Assembly: GCA_913051935.1 (NCBI GenBank)
Contig: CAJXCU010000012.1
Location: 1 to 49,029 of the forward strand
Direction: 5' to 3'
Source of the DNA: an uncultured Flavobacteriales bacterium
GTDB lineage: Bacteria > Bacteroidota > Bacteroidia > Flavobacteriales_D > Crocinitomicaceae
Length of the DNA stretch: 49,029 nucleotides
The notes under the pieces were generated by a model. It saw nothing but the letters and a program-made list of their open reading frames with translations, had not been told where the DNA came from and did not search any database. The position numbers were made by a program, and so were the translations under genes. Positions 15,667 through 24,500 of the stretch are shown here, piece after piece (position 1 is the stretch's first letter; every line of letters begins with the position of its first letter).

Positions 15667-18045
15667 TCAGCGGAGCAAATTAACGTGTCCGGTATAAATT
15701 TCTTTGTCTACTTTCCCCTCTGGGAGCACGACCAACTTCCAAGCATAGGTGCCGTTTTGAACTTGATTACCACGAAATGTTCCATCCCATTCAAAGTCAA
15801 GATCGGTTGAGGCAAATATGAGCTGACCCCAACGGTTAAAAATTTCAATCTCAATAGACTGAACGCCGATCAAACTTGCTGTAAATACCTCGTTAAGGCG
15901 ATCTCCATCCGGGATGAAAGTATTGGGAACATAAACAAAATATTCTTTAAATATTTGAACAAGTAAAGTAATGCTGTCTACACATCCCTTCGTATCCTCT
16001 GCAACTAATGTTACCGGATAAATTCCTGGAGTGTCGTAGACGTGCGTAGGATGAATATCTGAAGAATAGCCTCCATCACCGAATAACCAATCATAGGTAA
16101 CCCCATTCGAAGTTAAATTTTGAAATGATACTGGAAGGTTTTCAATAACAGGATCGCTAATCACTGTGAAGTTCGCATCTGGTTTTACAACACTAATTTG
16201 GATACTAGATGTTACATAAAAGGTCTGACAATCATCTGAAACCTGTACTAGATAGTTTGCGGTTGAAACGGGTTGTACCCAAACTTCAGAAGAGCTCTCT
16301 TGACTATGCGGCCAATAATATGTATGTGAACCAAAACCACCTGTCGCTGCAGCCTGAATCAAGGTAGAGTCGCCCGGACAAATTGAAACCGATGGGCTTG
16401 TTGTTACAATGAGTGGTGGACTTGTAACCTCGTAATGAATTGTATCTGTTGCGAAGCTTCCACATTCATCGCTCACCGAAATAACGAAAAACGTTGTACT
16501 CATTGGAGCTATTAAAACTGAGTCTAACGATGAAATAACTTGACCCGATTCATTTTGCCAATTATAAATGTAATTCCCTGTACCACCTTGAGCTTCAACA
16601 ACCAAAGATTGACCTACATTCGGACATATCTCAACAATATCTTCAGGGACAGTAATGGATATAGGTTCATACTCTGGGACGGTCACCAAAACTGTATCAT
16701 AAGCCAATTCGTTCAAACAATCATCCACGACTTCAACAAAATAAATCCCTGTCTCAGTTGGCGATATACTAATAGCGCTCTCAGTTGAACCAGTGCTCCA
16801 CAAATAAGTATAGGGTTGAAGACCTCCGGAGACATTCGTCGTAAGTTGAATATCCTCTCCAGGACATGCTATTTCTGGATTGACAATGTCCACCACGACG
16901 TCTTCAATATCCTGTAAGAATAGCTCTATTGAGACAGGTGTAACATTTCCGCAAGGATCCTCTAGCGGAAAATCAAGAATTATATTCTCCAAGCCTTCTG
17001 TAATGCCATCTAAAACGACATCAATCGTAAATGAAACTTCCGTTTGACCCGGGTTAAAGGTGATTGAGCTTGGAACTCCATTGTAGTCAATTCCATTCGT
17101 TGCTGTTCCCGACACAATTAAAGGAACCGTTAAAGATTGGTTGATATTCGTTTGTCTCTCCAAAGTTACGGTGGCAGTTACACAACCCTCTGCAATCCAA
17201 TCAGGATTGCTAAAAAGCTCATCAGAAACTGTATATGTAATTTCTACAGGTGTTGGTGAAGAAAGGCTATTGGCTTCTAAAAAAATACCTGAATCCCACG
17301 AACCATCGCCAACGTCTGCAATGGCCAAAACAAGATGATAGGTCTCCCCACACTGAACCTCAGAAACAGCCTTTAATACTTTTGTAAATCCATCGTATTG
17401 TATGTATTGATCGGAGCTATTGTAAGGCGCATTGCCTCCATTTCCATTCGAAATATAATATTGGGTGTTGGTTACGGCATTTACATTATTGATCGATACA
17501 ACTCCATTTCCATTCGGTAATTGAGCTATGTTCTCATAACCAACAATTCCAGGTCCTGAAATAAAAAAACCAAAAACATCGTTGTAAGTGGAGCTTTCAG
17601 GTGGCGCATACTCCGGATACTCTTCTGAACCAAAAACATAATTGAAAGCGACAGTATCCGAATAAGGTATAAAGTCAAATTCCAATATCGCAGCGTTAAA
17701 AGTTTGTTCCCCTGCAAGTAAATTGGATAAGAGTGCAGAACCACCATAAGAATTGTCAATCCCCGAACCCGATTGATTGTTCGGCCCTTGAGGCCCATTC
17801 TCATTAGCTACTACCGTTCCTGTGGTCATTACTATACCTTCGTCAATCCCTAAGTTGGTCCCGGTCGCTTGAAATGACCCTATAGCCGCAGGATTACCGT
17901 TGTACATAATGTTTGAAACTGTCACTCCTGGACCAAGCAAAACGTTTTGAACAAGACCAAGTGGAGATACTCCAGTACCTGTAATGAGCTGTGCAAAAGG
18001 AGTGCCAATCACTAGCACAAAAGTTATGGAGAATATGAGTTTCAT
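15667..18045 (-). CDS. Large T9SS type B (gliding-motility C-terminal) secreted protein
   Basis: 792 residues with a signal peptide (MKLIFSITFVLVIGTPFAQ). The N-terminal 200 residues match the choice-of-anchor-L type (GVSPLGLVQNVLLGPGVTVSN, then NLGIDEGIVMTTG, then FNYVFGSEEYPEY). A Calx-beta-like stretch follows (TNGIDYNGVPSSITFNPGQTEVSFTI), then Ig/SprB-like repeats (ICPGDSTLIQAAATGGFG; YLWSTGSTESAI), a PKD domain (YDWLFGDGGYSSDIHPTHVY) and the type B sorting domain (YVPNTFIPDGDRLNEVF to the tail ending VNLLR). It is likely a surface adhesin exported by T9SS. Confidence 0.92.
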   Translation of the reverse strand: MKLIFSITFVLVIGTPFAQLITGTGVSPLGLVQNVLLGPGVTVSNIMYNGNPAAIGSFQATGTNLGIDEGIVMTTGTVVANENGPQGPNNQSGSGIDNSYGGSALLSNLLAGEQTFNAAILEFDFIPYSDTVAFNYVFGSEEYPEYAPPESSTYNDVFGFFISGPGIVGYENIAQLPNGNGVVSINNVNAVTNTQYYISNGNGGNAPYNSSDQYIQYDGFTKVLKAVSEVQCGETYHLVLAIADVGDGSWDSGIFLEANSLSSPTPVEITYTVSDELFSNPDWIAEGCVTATVTLERQTNINQSLTVPLIVSGTATNGIDYNGVPSSITFNPGQTEVSFTIDVVLDGITEGLENIILDFPLEDPCGNVTPVSIELFLQDIEDVVVDIVNPEIACPGEDIQLTTNVSGGLQPYTYLWSTGSTESAISISPTETGIYFVEVVDDCLNELAYDTVLVTVPEYEPISITVPEDIVEICPNVGQSLVVEAQGGTGNYIYNWQNESGQVISSLDSVLIAPMSTTFFVISVSDECGSFATDTIHYEVTSPPLIVTTSPSVSICPGDSTLIQAAATGGFGSHTYYWPHSQESSSEVWVQPVSTANYLVQVSDDCQTFYVTSSIQISVVKPDANFTVISDPVIENLPVSFQNLTSNGVTYDWLFGDGGYSSDIHPTHVYDTPGIYPVTLVAEDTKGCVDSITLLVQIFKEYFVYVPNTFIPDGDRLNEVFTASLIGVQSIEIEIFNRWGQLIFASTDLDFEWDGTFRGNQVQNGTYAWKLVVLPEGKVDKEIYTGHVNLLR

Positions 18046-18048
18046 ATG

Positions 18049-18065
18049 TATATACTACGTATATA
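18049..18065. promoter_or_regulatory. Short dyad upstream of the type B T9SS gene
   Basis: TATATAC-TAC-GTATATA, a 7-bp inverted repeat with a 3-base centre, ending 3 bases before the ATG at 18045. It could be an operator or a 5' UTR hairpin. In such AT-rich DNA it may be chance. Confidence 0.25.
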
Positions 18066-18113
18066 ACGTAAAATAAAAGAAAACGTTGTGAATCAAGATC
18101 TTTATTTTATCCT

Positions 18114-18509
18114 TCAGGAAAACAGAGGCTTAAATGCCACCCAGCTTAGAAAAGGGAAATAATGCATAGGCATCGCGTACCCATAAATAGTATACTGAAT
18201 TTCTTCATGTAAGTTGTAAACCGAAAAAATCCCAAAAGAAGAAAAAATCGAAATGGTTGCAAATAGAAAATAGAATAAGAACGAACCCCATTTGGGGCCA
18301 AGCTTTTGCAATAAACGGTATCCTAAAGAAGCCCCGAGACAGCCCAAAATAGGAGCCATGAACAAGTGCAACATAGGTATGGCCTCACGAAGAGATTCAA
18401 GCTGTGTACCTTCAATTGCGGTTGCTTTCTCATAGGCCAAACCGAAAAAAATGGTGACAACGGCAGCAAAAGTACCTGCGACAAAAGGATGTATTATACC
18501 TTTTTTCAA
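18114..18509 (-). CDS. Small integral membrane protein
   Basis: 131 residues with three to four hydrophobic segments (FVAGTFAAVVTIFFGLAY, LHLFMAPILGCLGASLGY, FLFYFLFATISIFSSFGIF, and a weaker C-terminal one). I do not recognise the family. It starts 5 bases downstream of the second YceI gene and is probably the third gene of that operon, so its function may relate to the YceI proteins, for example electron carrier or isoprenoid handling; this is inference only. Confidence 0.7.
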   Translation of the reverse strand: MKKGIIHPFVAGTFAAVVTIFFGLAYEKATAIEGTQLESLREAIPMLHLFMAPILGCLGASLGYRLLQKLGPKWGSFLFYFLFATISIFSSFGIFSVYNLHEEIQYTIYGYAMPMHYFPFLSWVAFKPLFS

Positions 18510-18514
18510 AACGA

Positions 18515-19027
18515 TTACTTTTTGATTGATACCGCTGCGATTATTTTGATTGAAGGAGAAACTTTACTTTTTGGCCCTAGCTGATAATCCGCACGATCAA
18601 CAGTAAATTTGGCTTTATAAACATGGTGTAGGTCGTTGGTTGTGATGCTTAGCGGTAGAGTGATGATTTTGCTAACTCCATGCAAAACAAGATTACCTTG
18701 AGCAAAGACCCCTTCATCATTGGTGACAATTTTACTCGATTTAAATACGATTTCGGGATACTTCTCTGAATGGAACCATTCTGAGCTCTTTGCATGCTTG
18801 TTTTGTATGCCGTTTCCGGTATTGATGGAGGCGGTTTGTATACGAAGATCAAATGAAGTTGGCGTATTGTCTCCATTAGTGACAACCTCACCTTTCATTT
18901 CTTTAAAAACCCCCGAAGCGTCTTTGCTAAAAAAGGCAATTTTATACATGTCTACACTTGAAGTGTCTTGCGCACTAATTAGTCCTGTTAAAAGTATAAT
19001 CCCAGTCGTTATAAGTAGTGTTTTCAT
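18515..19027 (-). CDS. YceI family protein (second of tandem pair)
   Basis: 170 residues with a signal peptide (LLITTGIILLTGLISAQ). The YceI lipocalin-like barrel pattern is present: SFDLRIQTASINTGNGIQNKHAKSSEWFHSEKYPEIVFKSSKI, then GNLVLHGVSKIITLPL, then FTVDRADYQLG. YceI proteins bind isoprenoid quinone-like lipids in the periplasm and are often polyisoprenoid-related stress proteins. The N-terminal strand is shorter than usual. It is 3 bases downstream of the first YceI gene. Confidence 0.88.
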   Translation of the reverse strand: MKTLLITTGIILLTGLISAQDTSSVDMYKIAFFSKDASGVFKEMKGEVVTNGDNTPTSFDLRIQTASINTGNGIQNKHAKSSEWFHSEKYPEIVFKSSKIVTNDEGVFAQGNLVLHGVSKIITLPLSITTNDLHHVYKAKFTVDRADYQLGPKSKVSPSIKIIAAVSIKK

Positions 19028-19030
19028 GGT

Positions 19031-19639
19031 TTATTGTTTTACAATTTCAATTTCTGCATTTAATTCTATTTCGTCTGCAACAACCGTGGTTGGCATCTCC
19101 TCACCTATATTAAAATCAGACCTTTTAAAGGTAGTAGAAAAATATAAGCCTGCCAATTCATTCCCTCTCCTCGTCTTGACCGTACCGTTGTGAACCATTA
19201 AAAGTGTTAGTTCCTTAGTCACGCCATGCATGTTCAAATCGCCCAAAACTTCATATATATTACCTTCTTTAAGTTTTACTTGTTTACTCTTGTAGATAAT
19301 CTGAGGATAGGACTTTGCATCGAAGAAATCAGTTCCGCAGAGATGTTTATCCCGTGATTCGTTAGCCGTATTTATTGAACCTGTTTGAATAGTCATTTCA
19401 ATTGCTGCATTTTCAAAACGCGCTTTATTTGTGTCTTTATCCTCGACAATCGTATGAATGGTCAAATCAAAATCCCTAAAATCTCCAACAGTATAGGATA
19501 TAGCCTTATGTCTTACTTTAAAACCCAAATTAGAGTGTGAAACATCTACCGACCAGGTTGGCTGGCTTGTCTCATTTTGCGCAAAGGACATTGTTGTAAG
19601 GAAGAAGAACGCAATTGTTAAAAATCTCATGTGTTTCAT
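19031..19639 (-). CDS. YceI family protein (first of tandem pair)
   Basis: 202 residues from the ATG at 19639 (MKHMRFLTIAFFFLTTMSFAQ), a good signal peptide; the open frame extends 10 codons further but that part is not signal-like. Conserved YceI features are WSVDVSHSNLGFKVRH, the IQTGSINTANESRDKHL-type helix turn, FDAKSYPQIIYKSK, GDLNMHGVTKELTL and FKRSDFNIGE. It is more complete than its tandem partner. A periplasmic lipid-binding role is expected from the family. It is the promoter-proximal gene of a three-gene operon. Confidence 0.9.
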   Translation of the reverse strand: MKHMRFLTIAFFFLTTMSFAQNETSQPTWSVDVSHSNLGFKVRHKAISYTVGDFRDFDLTIHTIVEDKDTNKARFENAAIEMTIQTGSINTANESRDKHLCGTDFFDAKSYPQIIYKSKQVKLKEGNIYEVLGDLNMHGVTKELTLLMVHNGTVKTRRGNELAGLYFSTTFKRSDFNIGEEMPTTVVADEIELNAEIEIVKQ

Positions 19640-19747
19640 TATTTTGTTTATTTGATAACAGAATAGCACTGAATTTAGTTTATAGCGACGTAAAACTATG
19701 TAAAATATTTTGACCTTTTTTCATTGTGCAATTCATGAATCATGCCA

Positions 19748-19881
19748 ACATATGTTAAAAAATAGTTAACGTATGTAATGAATCAACCTCTGTGTCGTTA
19801 GAAAGGTAACGAGTCGAAATGACGAGTTGTTTTCATATTTAGTAGTTTAGGTTAGAAAAAGAGGGCAAAAGCCCTCTTTTT
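19748..19881 (+). ncRNA. Candidate structured small RNA in the yceI-cysS gap
   Basis: The 307-base gap between divergent yceI and cysS contains three stem-loops in order on the plus strand. Stem 1: ACATATGTTAA (19748-19758) pairs with TTAACGTATGT (19766-19776), 11 pairs if one G-U wobble is allowed. Stem 2: TCGTTA / TAACGA at 19795-19812 with a 6-base loop. Stem 3: an 11-bp AAAAAGAGGGC / GCCCTCTTTTT hairpin (19856-19881) with T-run, an intrinsic terminator. A terminator between two divergent genes has no annotated transcript to end, which suggests an independent short RNA of about 90-140 bases. The strand is uncertain because the terminator is symmetric, and stem 1 could instead be an operator. 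No known RNA family is recognised. Confidence 0.4.
19856..19881. terminator. Bidirectional terminator hairpin between divergent genes
   Basis: AAAAAGAGGGC, loop AAAA, then GCCCTCTTTTT. The T-run follows on the plus strand and also on the minus strand by symmetry. It lies upstream of the cysS -7 box, so it cannot terminate cysS. Confidence 0.75.
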
Positions 19882-19917
19882 GTTTGTTTTGAGCGATACA
19901 TTCTTGTATGGTTTTTC

Positions 19918-19925
19918 TAAATTTG
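19918..19925 (+). promoter_or_regulatory. Bacteroidota -7 box for cysS
   Basis: TAAATTTG, an exact TAnnTTTG match, lies 21 bases before the ATG at 19947. It supports that ATG over the upstream in-frame ATG at 19908. No TTG sits at the ideal -33 spacing. Confidence 0.45.
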
Positions 19926-19946
19926 TTTAGAATGCGAATTAAATCA

Positions 19947-21416
19947 ATGAAGGAGCAAAAAACAAAAGACCTAAAAATTTACAACACCCTTTCTGGTACA
20001 AAAGAATATTTTACACCTATTCATGACGACCATGTTGGAATGTATGTTTGTGGACCCACTCTATACAGTGAACCCCATATGGGCAACATGCGCACGTTCA
20101 TTAATTTCGATTTAGTCTATCGATATCTTCTTCACCTTGGATACAAAGTAAAGTATGTAAGAAACATCACTGATGCAGGACACATCACAAATAGCGCGGG
20201 AGAACAAGAAGACAGCATCGGAGAGGCGGCAAGACTTGAACAGCTACAACCGCTAGAAATTGTTTACAAGTACAATGTGCGGTTTCAAAATCTACAGAAG
20301 ACTTATAATCTTCTTCCTCCTACGATTGAGCCTACTGCAACTGGCCACATTCAAGAACAAATTGAGATCATCGAGAAAATAATGGAAAATGGATTTGCCT
20401 ATGAGGTAAATGGCTCCGTGTATTTTGATGTTCAGACGTATCAAAAATCATTTAACTATGGATCTCTTAGCGGGCGAAAAGTTGAGGAGCTCGAAAATGA
20501 AACACGCGATTTGAATGCGCAAGGAGAAAAAAGATTTTTTGCAGACTTTGCGCTTTGGAAAAAGGCAAACGACAATGATATGCAAATTTGGAGATCTCCT
20601 TGGGGAGATGGAAACCCCGGTTGGCATATAGAATGTACCGCAATGAGTACCAAATATTTGGGTGAAACCTTTGACATTCACGGGGGTGGTTTAGACCTTA
20701 AATTTCCTCATCATGAGGACGAAATCGCCCAAAGCTGTGGATCAAGTGGAAAGACTCCAGCTAAATTTTGGATGCATGCAAATATGTTGAACGTAAATGG
20801 AAAGAAAATGAGCAAATCACTCGGCAACTTCTTTTTACCCCAAGAAATTGTTGAAGGCTCTACAGCTCTTTTTGATAAGGCGTATACACCAAATGTATTG
20901 CGTTTATTTATGATGCAAGCTCACTACCGAAGTACTTTAGACTTAACTCAAGATGCACTGAACGCCTCTGAAAAAGGCCTAACACGTCTAACAGAGGCTA
21001 TGGAAACATTAAAAAACATGGCTGTTTCTGAAAAAAGTTCTATTGATGTAATTAGCTTAGTGAATTCATTCTATGATGCCATGAATGACGATTTTAACGC
21101 TCCAATTTTAGTTGCAAAACTATTTGATGCGGTGAAGAAAATAAACCTCATCAGGGATGGAAAAGATTCTATCTCAAAAGAGGACCAAAAATTACTTTTT
21201 ACTGAAATGAGTGGCTTCATATTAGATGTATTGGGCTTAACGTTTGAAAGCGATCATAAAGACAATAGATTGAACCCGGTAATGGAGCTGGTTCTTGAGC
21301 TTAGACAACAGGCAAGGGAAAAGAAAGATTGGACGACCTCAGATTTAATTCGAGATGGCTTAAAAAAATCCGGAATTTCCGTAAAAGACGGAAAAGATAA
21401 AACAAGTTGGCAGTAA
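19947..21416 (+). CDS. cysS: Cysteinyl-tRNA synthetase
   Basis: 489 residues from the ATG at 19947 (MKEQKTKDLKIYNTLSG). Charges tRNA-Cys with cysteine. Class I signature: CGPTLYSEPHMGNMR with the HxGN-type motif at H44-N47, and KMSKS at residues 287-291. Zinc-binding elements typical of CysRS are present (C35, GWHIECTAMS, and FPHHEDEIAQS). The C-terminal anticodon-side helical domain ends with RDGLKKSGISVKDGKDKT. It stands alone between a small-RNA-like region and the convergent giant T9SS gene. Confidence 0.96.
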   Translation: MKEQKTKDLKIYNTLSGTKEYFTPIHDDHVGMYVCGPTLYSEPHMGNMRTFINFDLVYRYLLHLGYKVKYVRNITDAGHITNSAGEQEDSIGEAARLEQLQPLEIVYKYNVRFQNLQKTYNLLPPTIEPTATGHIQEQIEIIEKIMENGFAYEVNGSVYFDVQTYQKSFNYGSLSGRKVEELENETRDLNAQGEKRFFADFALWKKANDNDMQIWRSPWGDGNPGWHIECTAMSTKYLGETFDIHGGGLDLKFPHHEDEIAQSCGSSGKTPAKFWMHANMLNVNGKKMSKSLGNFFLPQEIVEGSTALFDKAYTPNVLRLFMMQAHYRSTLDLTQDALNASEKGLTRLTEAMETLKNMAVSEKSSIDVISLVNSFYDAMNDDFNAPILVAKLFDAVKKINLIRDGKDSISKEDQKLLFTEMSGFILDVLGLTFESDHKDNRLNPVMELVLELRQQAREKKDWTTSDLIRDGLKKSGISVKDGKDKTSWQ

Positions 21417-21526
21417 TCCATTTTTTTATCATTTTTTATTAAAACTCACAGTTTTTTGACCTAATTGGGCCACTTTTACCAGAATTATATTTTGAGATTA
21501 TACCATAAATCAAAATGGTAAATTTT

Positions 21527-24500
21527 CTAAATTCCTTGTAAATCGACCTGTCTCATACCACCAAGGAACTTCAATACACGCTCTCCAACATTGGGAACCG
21601 AGACGTGAATTAAATAAATTCCAGAGGCCACAGGTATGGCTTTAAAGTTGGTCAAATCCCAATCCAATGATGTAATTGGACTGTCTTTCTTAAATTCCCG
21701 AACCAACTTACCATTTACAGTGAAAATTTTCACTGTACACTGCTCGGGAAGATTCGTAATCTTAACCTTTGTCTCTAGTCTATTTCTCTCATATTCAGAG
21801 AAAGCATAGTAGGGGTTTGGTACAACATTGATAATATCTAAAGCCTCCTTTAATTGAGCTTTAGATGCTGTAACAGTGGCAATATCATCCATGCTCCATG
21901 AGTACATTGGCTTTCCTTGATTTGCACCAGTTGTGATATAATCTTTATACTCTTTGTTAATTCTAAGTTTCATAATCGCATCACTTGATAGTAACTCCTG
22001 TCCCTCGTTCAACATAGGGTAGCATACCCAAGTCAATGGGGCATATAAATCTCTGATTTTTAAAACCGTTGGTGACGATTCAGCAGCAATCCATCTCAAC
22101 TTGAGCTCATGTGTGGCATCACTCAAAGCAGCACTTGGAATATAAGCTGGAAGGTCACTAGACAATGTTCCAAATAGCCCCCCTGCAAGTGTTTTCTGAT
22201 CCTTACTGAAAATATAAATGGGATGAACACCGCCCATTACCGGGGATCCAACATTACTTACCAATCTAGAAGTTGGATTCCAGAGCATATCAGCGCCATT
22301 ATCACCACCTAAAAAGGAATTTTCACCAAAAGCCATATATAGCCTTGCCCCCGTCTCCAAATCAATGGCATAACCTGGGAACCAACCCATCCCGGTTCCG
22401 GAACCATCTTCCATGCCATCTTTACCAACACTTGGACTTCCTCGAAGCTTTCCTGGAGCAACACCACCAATATTAAGATCCGGATTCCTTCCTAATTCAA
22501 CTACAGGACAGCGTGTCCATAAATCTTGGTTACTCGTAAATACAATATCCACACTTGGCGCATAGCTTGGCGAAGCGGCTATCTTTAACTGTTCTACATT
22601 TGAACCTTGTATATATGCTAATGCAGCGTAGTCTTGAGAGCTCCCTACCATCTGATGCGGAGCAATTATTCCCTCAACTAGACCTTCCCAAACGGGGTTT
22701 TGATCACGCTTCCATTGGTCCTCATAATTACATGGATTTAAATATGTTGGACCATCATCTAAACATTCTGAGCCATCTGCAGCAGGGGCATACTCACCAT
22801 TAAGAATCCAATTCGTTGGGAAGTAAGCATCATTGTCATTTACCCCTGTTAACCACTGCTTCGATGAATCTGCAAAAGATAATGAAGAGGAAATCATTGT
22901 TGTAGTATTGTCTTTAACACCTGAGGCATTCTCTAAATTAGGAGGGTAATAATAATTCTCTTGATTGATTTGAACTGAAATACCCCATTCCGGAACAATC
23001 TGCTCATTATCAAAGGCTATTGTTCGTTGGGACGTAACAGAGTCTAATGGTGTTAGGTCGTCTTCACTCGCATATCTGTAAATAACCCAACTCGCAGTAT
23101 CTGCAGCAAATCCTTCGTTTGACATAGAGTTATAGTTTCTGAATTTACATTCAAAGTAGCCACTCACCAAATTTAAAGGATCAATAACTTTTACATTGAT
23201 TGGCCCTTTACCATAGTCATAGGTAGGATCAGCCATAAAACCAGTCTCCAGAATTTCATCTACACTTGATTGCGTCAATTCCAATTCACGATTTCCATTA
23301 CCATGTCCATCCAATCGAGTAATTTGGGGAGATGAACCATATTCTATCAATTGAAGCGTACCCCCAGCCTCTGGGATTGGCGTATGAGGAACAGCTGGCA
23401 CACTACGAATTGCTGTTCCATCAAAGTTTAATCGAGAAGAAATATATGGCTTTTTTTGGCCATCCAGTAAGGTGGGGTCCTCAGGATTATACTCCTTGAA
23501 CTGATTGTATGCATAGGCAACAGCGACATAGTAGTAAGTCTTGTGATTCACCAAGGTAGGACTACCCTGCGCAAACTTATCTTCTGTTATTTTAAACGAA
23601 TGTCGAATCCCATTGTTAGAACCGTCAACCATCTCTACGGGAATTGAAAACCCTAAAGCCTCATCAAAATCAAAATTTACAACTCTATCAATTTCATTTT
23701 CAATATCACACTGTGCTACTAATCGTGCTTTTTCGGGATCAGAGATATCCGATATCGATGCACCTACATCCTTTAATTGATAGATTTGGTAACCTTCAAA
23801 ACGATAATATCTGTCTACGTTTTCATCGACTATATTTATATCGTCTAATTCCTCGTACTCCTCTCTATAATTATTTGACGTAGATGGATTATCAATTGTT
23901 AGAATCAATTCGTTCTCTAATTCTTGTATTGTAAGTCTCGGAGCATCGGGAGGCGAAAGTATTTTGAAACATACATCAAATAATGTTTGAGCCTTGGTAT
24001 CTGCTAGTTTCATGGCATCAACAGATGCATATAATCCTTCCTCATTACTTCTTCCATAGACAACACCAACTGTAATATTATTGACCGCACCTGGTGTCAA
24101 AGTAAAGGGCCCCGCTGATTGCACGAAACGCCTGTCCCCTGGATCGTTATTAAAGGTGTTCTCAAACCACCCCTCGTCATAACTCTCAGATTCTATACTT
24201 TCTCCGCGCGTAGCCCAATTTAATGGATCTGAGTTTCCAGGAAGCATATAACTTGAAGGAGTGTTTGTTGCGCCTTCAGATGAGGACCATCCTCGTCCTC
24301 CATAGACCATTTGTTCGCCATTGGACCAATAACCCTGCATATAATTGTAATATTCATCGGCCGTTTGAGGATCAGAATACTGGATTGGATCCAATGCAGT
24401 ATAATAGGTGAATCTTCTCATTCCAAAACGTTCGTTATCAATGATCGTATCCGAGTACCCAATACCAATCCCTTTGTATACGATCCCATTATTTGCCAAT

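Noticed and set aside
19861..19881. Terminator of cysS
   Set aside because: It lies upstream of the cysS promoter and start, so it cannot end cysS transcripts.
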